From Alphaproteobacteria bacterium (GTDB lineage Bacteria > Pseudomonadota > Alphaproteobacteria > UBA11222): DNA of 5,173 nucleotides. How positions within the stretch are numbered: position 1 is the stretch's first letter; each line of letters begins with the position of its first letter. Under the pieces are notes generated by a model. That model did not search any database, was not told the DNA's origin, and was given only the letters and a program-made list of their open reading frames with translations. Location of the stretch: assembly GCA_003454415.1 (NCBI GenBank), contig DMKG01000252.1:868-6040 (forward strand), read 5' to 3'. Shown here piece by piece: positions 1 to 5,173 of the stretch. The position numbers and the translations under genes were made by a program.

Positions 1-1505
1 TTGCGCCGGAGGGGGAAGGGACGACGGCCGCCTATCATCTGGAGATCGAATCCCGTCACAGGCTGATTGGTCCTTATGTGGCGCGGCGTCTGCTGAATGG
101 CGCGGGCAGAACCTTTGCCAAGGCCGTTCAGGGCGCGGATGGATTTCTCCGCCAGTTACAGCCATCGGCGTTTGAGCTGGGTTCTCCCTTGCTTAAACCC
201 GGCGCGGAAAAGCGGGCGATGGATATTGCGGACTATCTGCATTCGGGCCCTTATGACCATGGTCTGTCCAGGCGCCTTCTGGAAATGGTGTTGCAGGCGC
301 CGGATGCGGATGTCTGCCGCATCCGTCCCAAAGCGCTGGCGCGGGCCTGGGACGCGCCGCCGCGCCATGTAATCGAACTCTGTCTGGCTGCGGTGCGAAG
401 CGGCATGTTGCGGCTCACCTGGGATCTGCTTTGCCCGCGCTGTCGCGGGGCGAAAATTTCCGCAGAACGTCTTGATCTGTTGCGGCAGAAGGCTCATTGC
501 CCCTCCTGCAATATTGAGTTTGGAGCGGATTTCAACCGGAATGTGGAACTGGTTTTTCACCCTTCCTCCATGGTGCGGGAATGCGGGACGGGAGAATATT
601 GCCTGAGCGGTCCCCAGACGACGCCCCATGTCCTGATCCAGCAAAGCCTCTTTCCAGGCGAAGACAGGCTGATCGCGGCGGGCCTTCCGCCCGGCGATTA
701 CCGGGTGCGCACCTATGCGCGCGGGGCCGAGTTGGACATCACAGTCGCGGGGGAGCGCTGGCCGGAAGTGTCGGTGACGGGAGATGGCGTCGTTGCCGGG
801 GGCGAATTGCCGAAAGGAGAAATCCGTCTTGTGAATGCGACGGAATCCCCCCTCACTCTCGTAATCGAAAGCCGTGCATGGACGGATGCGGCCCTGACCG
901 CGCATCAGGTGACGTCGCTGCAAAGTTTCCGGCACCTGTTTCCGGAAGAGGTGCTTCATGGCGGGGAAGAACTGGCCATTGACAGCATCGCCATTCTGTT
1001 CACCGACCTGCAGGGTTCAACCGCCCTGTACCGGGAGATCGGAGATGGCCCCGCCTATCAGAGAGTGAGGGAGCATTTTGATTTCCTGATTGAAATTGTC
1101 CGCACTCATGACGGCGCGCTGGTCAAGACCATAGGGGACGCCGTCATGGCGGTGTTTGTCAGCCCGTATCAGGCGCTTCGCGCGGCGCTGAGCGTGCAGG
1201 AGAAAATTGCTGAGTTCAATCGCGCCCATGGGGATATGGAGATCTCCATCAATATGGGTCTGCATTGCGGCCGCTGCATCGTCGTGAACCTCAATGACCG
1301 GCTGGATTATTTTGGCTCGACCGTCAATCTCGCCGCGCGCCTTCAGGGACAGAGCCGCGAAGGCGATATCGTCCTGTCGGAGGAGATCGCCAATGATCCC
1401 CTCGTCGCGCCGATGCTCGAGAAACTTTCCTGGACGGGGGAAACCATGCCGCTGAAGGGTTTTCCCAAACCGGTTTCCTTCCGGCGTATCTCGGGAAGGG
1501 TCTAA
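1..1505 (+). CDS. Class III adenylate/guanylate cyclase with zinc-ribbon N-terminal region (5' partial)
   Basis: Predicted to make a cyclic nucleotide, probably cAMP, from ATP. The frame (codons from base 3) is open to the left edge, so the GTG at 78 is probably internal; residues below count from it. The stretch before and just after 78 resembles the end of a START/SRPBCC-like domain (inference). Residues about 48-290 match what I recall of the DUF5939-type region: a helical part, a zinc ribbon with CxxC pairs C119/C122 and C141/C144, then a beta-rich part. The catalytic domain covers about 300-470. It keeps both metal aspartates (D310 in FTDLQGST, D354 in KTIGDAVMAVF), the adenine-selecting pair K350 and D410, and the transition-state pair N417 and R421, so it should be active as a homodimer with adenylate specificity. 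No membrane segment is visible in the part present, suggesting a soluble enzyme. Its TAA stop overlaps the stop of the convergent transporter gene. The cyclase call is firm; the signal sensed is unknown. Confidence 0.93.
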   Translation, partial: APEGEGTTAAYHLEIESRHRLIGPYVARRLLNGAGRTFAKAVQGADGFLRQLQPSAFELGSPLLKPGAEKRAMDIADYLHSGPYDHGLSRRLLEMVLQAPDADVCRIRPKALARAWDAPPRHVIELCLAAVRSGMLRLTWDLLCPRCRGAKISAERLDLLRQKAHCPSCNIEFGADFNRNVELVFHPSSMVRECGTGEYCLSGPQTTPHVLIQQSLFPGEDRLIAAGLPPGDYRVRTYARGAELDITVAGERWPEVSVTGDGVVAGGELPKGEIRLVNATESPLTLVIESRAWTDAALTAHQVTSLQSFRHLFPEEVLHGGEELAIDSIAILFTDLQGSTALYREIGDGPAYQRVREHFDFLIEIVRTHDGALVKTIGDAVMAVFVSPYQALRAALSVQEKIAEFNRAHGDMEISINMGLHCGRCIVVNLNDRLDYFGSTVNLAARLQGQSREGDIVLSEEIANDPLVAPMLEKLSWTGETMPLKGFPKPVSFRRISGRV

Positions 1506-2398
1506 TCCGGCTCTCTCCGCCCGATCTGGCTGATGGCGATTCCGGACAGAATCAGGGCCAGCGCACCGTAGGCGTTCCAGTCCGGGCGCTCCTGCAGGAA
1601 CACGACGCCCGCCACGACAGCCCACACGGGAATCAGATAGCCGGACAGGGAGTAAAACGCCGGTCCCGCGCTGTCGATCAGCCGATAAAAAACCAGATGG
1701 GGGATGGCGGTGGAAAATAGCGCGAGAAACAGGACAGCGGCGGCGGCTTCGAAATCCAGTCTGATCTCTCCGGAGGGGGTCTGCAGCAACACCAGCAGCA
1801 GCATGATCAGGGTCGCCGCCAGCATGGTGCCAGTCGCGGTGACAAGGGTGTTTTTTACCTGATTGAACGGCGTGATCACCCCATTGACGGCGTAACATAC
1901 GGCGCCCCCGATCACGGCGAGCTGGAAGATGAGCCCGGCGCCGCCGAGGTCTCCAAGGGCGTCAGGGCCCACAAGCACGACAATACCCGCAAATCCTATC
2001 AGGAAGCCAAGCAGATCCAGGCGCGTAATGTGTTCATTTTTATTGACGAAATGCGACAGCAACAGGGTCATCAGGGGGGTGATCGCCATCAGAATCCCCG
2101 CCAATCCACTGTTGACGCCCAACTGGCCCCAGCTGATCAGCGAAAAGGGCATGCATATTCCGACGGCGGCCAGAACGAAGAAAAAACCCCATTGCCGCCA
2201 GGGAAGTTTGAGGGAGTTTCCCTGCGCGTAACAGACTCCGAGGAGCAGCACGGCGGAAATAGCCAGCCGGCCAGTGACAAGGATCAGGGGGGAAAGGGCT
2301 TGCAGACCCACTTCGATCATGGCGAAGGCCGAGCCCCAGCAAGCCACCAGGACGGACAGCATAACCCAGTCGCTGAAGGCGTGGCGTGGCGGCGTCAT
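1502..2398 (-). CDS. EamA/DMT-superfamily inner-membrane transporter
   Basis: A 298-residue protein, the usual length for bacterial drug/metabolite transporters of the EamA (RhaT/YdcZ-like) type. About ten hydrophobic segments can be read, near residues 10-30, 35-57, 68-88, 94-116, 125-143, 153-173, 185-205, 216-237, 245-267 and 272-291. They form two five-helix EamA repeats. Family-like features are the WGSAFAMIEVGL motif in helix 1, RLAISAVLL in helix 2, AITPLMTLLLSHF in helix 4 and IPVWAVVAGVVFLQE near the end of repeat two. ATG at 2398 is the furthest upstream start possible because an in-frame TGA (2399-2401 on the plus strand) directly precedes it. No good Shine-Dalgarno is visible. The gene converges on the cyclase with overlapping stops and diverges from the thiolase operon. 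Such proteins export or import amino acids, their analogues, nucleosides or other small molecules; the substrate cannot be told from sequence. A role in branched-chain amino-acid or acid traffic beside leucine genes is only a guess. Confidence 0.92.
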   Translation of the reverse strand: MTPPRHAFSDWVMLSVLVACWGSAFAMIEVGLQALSPLILVTGRLAISAVLLLGVCYAQGNSLKLPWRQWGFFFVLAAVGICMPFSLISWGQLGVNSGLAGILMAITPLMTLLLSHFVNKNEHITRLDLLGFLIGFAGIVVLVGPDALGDLGGAGLIFQLAVIGGAVCYAVNGVITPFNQVKNTLVTATGTMLAATLIMLLLVLLQTPSGEIRLDFEAAAAVLFLALFSTAIPHLVFYRLIDSAGPAFYSLSGYLIPVWAVVAGVVFLQERPDWNAYGALALILSGIAISQIGRREPD

Positions 2399-2460
2399 TC
2401 AGGTGATCCGGCTAGCGACCCGGATCTGTCGTTCGTTACATTTATCCGCAAGCGCTGAAC

Positions 2461-2527
2461 AAACTTCTGATTCATAAGGGGTCACTAGCAAATTTATGAT
2501 CCTAGTGGGGTTCTGGATGTGAAGTTT
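2461..2527. repeat. Nested imperfect palindrome in divergent intergenic region
   Basis: Two inverted repeats share nearly one centre (about 2494.5). The outer arms are AAACTTC (2461-2467) and GAAGTTT (2521-2527), and the inner arms are CACTAG (2483-2488) and CTAGTG (2502-2507). Between them ATTCATAA (2470-2477) faces TTCTGGAT (2511-2518), pairing at 7 of 8 positions if one G-T wobble is allowed. As RNA or cruciform this would be a long stem with internal loops and a 13-nt apical loop. It has no U-tract on either strand, so it is not a standard terminator. It could be an operator for a dimeric or multimeric regulator controlling one or both divergent genes. A weak minus-strand promoter (TTCACA, 2523-2518; CATAAA, 2498-2493; 19-bp spacer) lies inside it and would serve the transporter. 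The arms are read directly; function is inference. Confidence 0.5.
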
Positions 2528-2616
2528 CTGAAAATATCCACGGCATTTAACAGCCACACCTTCATATCCGCCGCACTAGAGGTGGGGTTTCACGCGCCTC
2601 AATAACTTGATAAACC

Positions 2617-2632
2617 CGGCTCGCACAAGCCG
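2617..2632. repeat. Small perfect dyad CGGCT-N6-AGCCG upstream of thiolase
   Basis: CGGCT (2617-2621) and AGCCG (2628-2632) form a perfect 5-bp inverted repeat around a 6-bp spacer. It lies 11 bp upstream of the candidate -10 hexamer at 2644-2649, where the -35 region would be. A short operator overlapping the promoter would fit, but a dyad this small in GC-rich DNA can easily occur by chance. No known regulator site is recognised. Confidence 0.25.
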
Positions 2633-2643
2633 CCAGTCTGCGC

Positions 2644-2649
2644 TATGAT
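2644..2649 (+). promoter_or_regulatory. Candidate -10 element of the thiolase operon promoter
   Basis: TATGAT matches the sigma-70 -10 consensus at five of six positions. It lies 35 bp before the thiolase ATG and would give a leader of roughly 30 nt. No good -35 hexamer sits at 16-18 bp: the position holds TCGCAC, and the nearest good match, TTGATA at 2607-2612, is 31 bp away. If it is real, the promoter probably needs an activator. Evidence is by eye only. Confidence 0.25.
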
Positions 2650-2672
2650 GACAGGATACAGAATACCAAGCC

Positions 2673-2680
2673 AAGGAGGA
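2673..2680 (+). promoter_or_regulatory. Ribosome binding site of the thiolase gene
   Basis: AAGGAGGA contains a full GGAGG core, with five bases between that core and the ATG at 2685. It is the clearest Shine-Dalgarno in the window and fixes the thiolase start at 2685. Confidence 0.85.
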
Positions 2681-2684
2681 TTCC

Positions 2685-3890
2685 ATGTCCAGCACCAGCG
2701 CCACCGATCCTATCGTCATTGTTGGTATGGCCCGCACCCCGATGGGGGGATTTCAGGGCGATCTGACCGACGCCACAGCCCCCGAACTGGGAAGCGCGGC
2801 GATCAAGGCGGCTCTGGAACGGGCAGGGGTGAATCCCTCTGACGTCAATGAAGTGCTGATGGGCTGCGTGCTGCCGCATGGACTAAAACAGGCTCCGGCG
2901 CGCCAGGCTTCGCTGGGGGCGGGCATACCCGATTCCACTCCCTGCACGACTGTCAACAAGATGTGCGGATCGGGCATGAAGACGGTGATGCAGGCCTATG
3001 ACGGCCTGGTTTCAGGCGGGCTCGGAGAGAATGGGGTGGCGGTTGCCGGCGGCATGGAAAGCATGACCAACGCCCCTTATATCCTGCCCAAAGTCCGCGC
3101 CGGTCTGCGCATGGGGCACGGCGAATTGAAGGATTCGATGTATTATGACGGGCTTGAGAACGCCTATGACGGGCGGCTGATGGGCTCTTTCGCCGAAGAC
3201 ACGGCGCGCGAACTGCAGATCACGCGGGAAGTGCAGGACGCCTACGCTATCGAAAGTCTGAAGCGCGCCAACCAGGCGATCGCCAAAGGTAATTTCAAGG
3301 CTGAAATCGTGCCGGTTACGGTGAAGGGGCGCGGCGGCGCGCGGGTGATCGACACCGATGAACAGCCGGGCAAGGCGAATATAGAGAAGATTCCCAGCCT
3401 GAAGCCGGCCTTTGCGGCGGGCGGCACCGTGACAGCAGCCAATTCCAGCTCCATTTCCGATGGGGCGTCGGCCCTTGTGCTGATGCGCAAATCTGCAGCG
3501 GAAGCGCGCGGGTTGAAACCCCTGGCGCAGATCGTCGCCCATGCCAGCCATGCGCGCGCGCCGGAATGGTTCACCACGGCCCCCATTGGCGCCATAAAGG
3601 AGCTGATGGCGCGCACAGGCTGGACCATCGGCGATGTGGATCTGTTCGAGATCAACGAGGCTTTCGCCGTCGTCCCCTTGGCGGCGATGCGGGAGCTGGA
3701 CATCCCCCATGACAAGCTCAACGTGCATGGCGGCGCCTGCGCGCTCGGGCATCCGGTCGGCTCCAGCGGATCGCGGATCATCATCACCCTCTTGTCCGCC
3801 TTGCAGCAATATGGCGGCAAGCGGGGGGTGGCGGCCCTGTGCATCGGCGGCGGTGAGGCCACGGCGGTAGCCATCGAGCGTCTGAACTGA
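2685..3890 (+). CDS. Thiolase, acetyl-CoA C-acetyltransferase type
   Basis: A complete thiolase of 401 residues, close to the usual 390-400 of the bacterial AtoB/PhaA group. It catalyses reversible cleavage of 3-ketoacyl-CoA, most likely acetoacetyl-CoA to two acetyl-CoA. The catalytic set is intact: nucleophile C94 in VNKMCGSGMKT, N324 in NEAFA, H356 in CALGHPVGSSG and C386 in LCIGGGEA. The GMESMTNAPY segment (123-132) and the insertion around 150-170 (YYDGLENAYDG, then LMGSFAEDTARE) resemble the short-chain acetoacetyl-CoA thiolases, but chain-length preference is not proven. No signal peptide or membrane segment is seen; it is cytoplasmic and presumably tetrameric. The start is set by the strong ribosome site at 2673-2680. 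The methylcrotonyl-CoA carboxylase beta gene follows after 3 bp, so the enzyme probably acts at the acetoacetyl-CoA end of leucine breakdown. A role in beta-oxidation or polyhydroxybutyrate synthesis is the alternative. Confidence 0.95.
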   Translation: MSSTSATDPIVIVGMARTPMGGFQGDLTDATAPELGSAAIKAALERAGVNPSDVNEVLMGCVLPHGLKQAPARQASLGAGIPDSTPCTTVNKMCGSGMKTVMQAYDGLVSGGLGENGVAVAGGMESMTNAPYILPKVRAGLRMGHGELKDSMYYDGLENAYDGRLMGSFAEDTARELQITREVQDAYAIESLKRANQAIAKGNFKAEIVPVTVKGRGGARVIDTDEQPGKANIEKIPSLKPAFAAGGTVTAANSSSISDGASALVLMRKSAAEARGLKPLAQIVAHASHARAPEWFTTAPIGAIKELMARTGWTIGDVDLFEINEAFAVVPLAAMRELDIPHDKLNVHGGACALGHPVGSSGSRIIITLLSALQQYGGKRGVAALCIGGGEATAVAIERLN

Positions 3891-3893
3891 TCG

Positions 3894-5173
3894 ATGGGGC
3901 TGCTTACAAGCGGGATCAACACCCGCGGCGAAGCCTTCCGGAAGAACGCCGCACAGATGCAGGAACTGGTGGCGGATCTGCGCGCCAGGGTGGCCCTGGC
4001 CGCTCTCGGCGGCAACGCCAAATCGCGCGAACGTCATGTGGCGCGGGGAAAATTGCTGCCGCGCGACAGGATCGAAAATCTTGTCGATCCGGGCGCGCCC
4101 TTTCTCGAACTCAGTCAGCTTGCCGCCCATGGCATGTATGAAGAGGATATTCACGGCGCCGGCATTCTGACCGGCATTGGCCGCGTATCAGGCCAGGAAT
4201 GCGTCATCGTCTGCAATGACGCGACCATCAAGGGGGGAACCTATTATCCCGTCACGGTAAAGAAACATCTGCGCGCCCAGGAAGTGGCGATGGATAATCA
4301 TCTGCCCTGCATCTATCTGGTGGATTCGGGCGGCGCCAATCTGCCCAATCAGGCGGAGATTTTTCCCGACCGCAATCATTTCGGGCAGATCTTCTATAAT
4401 CAGGCGAATATGTCGGCGATGGGCATTCCGCAGATCGCCGTGGTGATGGGATCGTGCACCGCTGGCGGCGCCTATGTGCCCGCCATGAGCGACGAATCGA
4501 TCATCGTGCGCAATCAGGGCACGATCTTTCTGGGCGGCCCGCCGCTGGTGAAGGCGGCGACCGGGGAAATCGTGTCGGCGGAAGAACTTGGCGGGGCGGA
4601 TGTGCATTCCCGCGTCAGCGGCGTCACCGATCACTACGCCATGAATGACGCTCACGCGCTGTCTCTGGCGCGGCGCATTGTCGCCAGTCTCAACCGGCGC
4701 AAGCAAAGTCATCTGGCCGTGTCGCCGCCGCGCGATCCCGCCTATGATCCCTCGGAACTGGATGGCGTCGTGCCGGTCAGCCTGCAAAGCCAGTATGACG
4801 CACGTGAAGTGATCGCCCGTCTGGTGGACGCCAGCGAATTTGATGAATTCAAGAAACTTTATGGCGCGACCCTGGTTACCGGGTTCGCCCATATCCATGG
4901 TTATCCGGTGGGCATTCTGGCCAATAACGGAATCCTGTTTTCAGAATCCGCCCTCAAGGGCGCGCATTTCATCGAACTCTGCGCCCAGCGGCATATCCCT
5001 CTGGTGTTCCTGCAGAATATTTCCGGCTTCATGGTCGGCCGTAAATATGAGGCGGGAGGCATCGCCAAGGATGGCGCAAAACTGGTGACGGCGGTGGCCA
5101 CAGCCGCCGTGCCGAAATTCACCATCGTGACCGGTGGTTCCTATGGCGCGGGGAATTACGGCATGTGCGGCCG
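3894..5173 (+). CDS. liuB: 3-methylcrotonyl-CoA carboxylase beta (carboxyltransferase) subunit, 3' partial
   Basis: Carboxyltransferase half of the biotin enzyme that turns 3-methylcrotonyl-CoA into 3-methylglutaconyl-CoA in leucine and isovalerate degradation. The window holds 426 codons without a stop; the family is about 535 residues, so roughly the last fifth is missing. Visible family blocks are [16 protein letters not shown] near the start, [18 protein letters not shown] (A110-G115 core), [10 protein letters not shown] (from D144), the oxyanion-type loop [16 protein letters not shown] (S187-Y194), [15 protein letters not shown] (372-386) and [13 protein letters not shown] (414-426), the loop of the C-terminal crotonase-like subdomain. 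The ATG at 3894 lies 3 bp after the thiolase stop and has no clear Shine-Dalgarno, which suggests translational coupling. The N-terminus matches what I recall of the family. The protein works with a biotin-carrying alpha subunit, expected downstream. A geranyl-CoA carboxylase beta subunit (AtuC) is the nearest alternative; the thiolase neighbour favours the leucine pathway. Propionyl- or acetyl-CoA carboxylase is unlikely given the NLPNQ and QNISGFMVG blocks. Confidence 0.93.
   Translation, partial: MGLLTSGINTRGEAFRKNAAQMQELVADLRARVALAALGGNAKSRERHVARGKLLPRDRIENLVDPGAPFLELSQLAAHGMYEEDIHGAGILTGIGRVSGQECVIVCNDATIKGGTYYPVTVKKHLRAQEVAMDNHLPCIYLVDSGGANLPNQAEIFPDRNHFGQIFYNQANMSAMGIPQIAVVMGSCTAGGAYVPAMSDESIIVRNQGTIFLGGPPLVKAATGEIVSAEELGGADVHSRVSGVTDHYAMNDAHALSLARRIVASLNRRKQSHLAVSPPRDPAYDPSELDGVVPVSLQSQYDAREVIARLVDASEFDEFKKLYGATLVTGFAHIHGYPVGILANNGILFSESALKGAHFIELCAQRHIPLVFLQNISGFMVGRKYEAGGIAKDGAKLVTAVATAAVPKFTIVTGGSYGAGNYGMCG

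Noticed and set aside
156..959. Minus-strand open frame of 267 codons opposite the cyclase
   Set aside because: Antisense shadow of a coding frame with conserved cysteines and cyclase family blocks; low-complexity basic translation.
1506..1560. Search for a bidirectional terminator at the convergent junction
   Set aside because: No stem with a T-run is visible, and the region is coding for the transporter C-terminus.
1017..1898. Minus-strand open frame of 293 codons spanning the cyclase/transporter junction
   Set aside because: It overlaps the transporter in another frame and runs antisense through the catalytic domain of the cyclase. It lacks the hydrophobic pattern or any motif.
2030..2458. 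Plus-strand open frame of 142 codons within and just past the transporter gene
   Set aside because: Antisense to the transporter, highly polar and repetitive in Q, G and D, with no ribosome site; a shadow.
2579..2600. GAGGTG/CGCCTC hairpin as a possible terminator
   Set aside because: Short stem with a wobble pair, no following T-run on either strand, and located upstream of a gene rather than after one.
2645..2842. Possible small upstream ORF overlapping the thiolase start
   Set aside because: Its ATG overlaps the candidate -10 element and has no ribosome site. The strong Shine-Dalgarno at 2673-2680 serves the ATG at 2685, and the frame is simply an alternate frame of the thiolase.
3012..4154. 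Long open frame on the minus strand (380 codons) opposite the thiolase and carboxylase genes
   Set aside because: It is antisense to two well-recognised genes and crosses their junction. The translation is rich in H, R, G and A with no recognisable domain, as expected from the codon bias of GC-rich coding DNA.
4188..4898. Minus-strand open frame of 236 codons
   Set aside because: It lies wholly within the carboxyltransferase gene, whose plus-strand frame has strong family motifs throughout. The antisense product resembles no family.

Overview
The window looks like ordinary chromosomal DNA of a GC-rich proteobacterium, most likely an alphaproteobacterium. This rests on remembered family resemblance (a cyclase with a zinc-ribbon N-terminal region, and a leucine-catabolism gene pair), not on a database search. 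I cannot resolve the order or genus. Nothing phage-, plasmid- or transposon-like is visible, and there are no tRNA, rRNA or CRISPR signatures.

Layout: (1) Positions 1-1505, plus strand: the 3' part of a class III adenylate/guanylate cyclase. Its reading frame is open through the left edge, so the true start lies outside the window. (2) Positions 1502-2398, minus strand: a complete ten-helix EamA/DMT-type transporter, convergent with the cyclase. The two stop codons overlap, leaving no room for a terminator between them. (3) Positions 2399-2684: a 286-bp divergent intergenic region, visibly more AT-rich than its flanks. It holds a 67-bp nested imperfect palindrome, a second small dyad, a candidate -10 element and a strong Shine-Dalgarno for the next gene. 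(4) Positions 2685-3890, plus strand: a complete thiolase (acetyl-CoA acetyltransferase type). (5) Positions 3894-5173, plus strand: a biotin-dependent carboxyltransferase, almost certainly the beta subunit of 3-methylcrotonyl-CoA carboxylase, cut off by the right edge.

The last two genes are 3 bp apart and look like part of a leucine/isovalerate degradation operon. Methylcrotonyl-CoA carboxylase makes 3-methylglutaconyl-CoA, later steps yield acetoacetate and acetyl-CoA, and the thiolase can cleave acetoacetyl-CoA to two acetyl-CoA. The biotin-carrying alpha subunit, methylglutaconyl-CoA hydratase and HMG-CoA lyase would be expected just to the right. The cyclase and transporter have no evident link to this pathway.

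I do not see a convincing undescribed system. The items most worth a second look are the nested palindrome in the divergent intergenic region and the multidomain cyclase.
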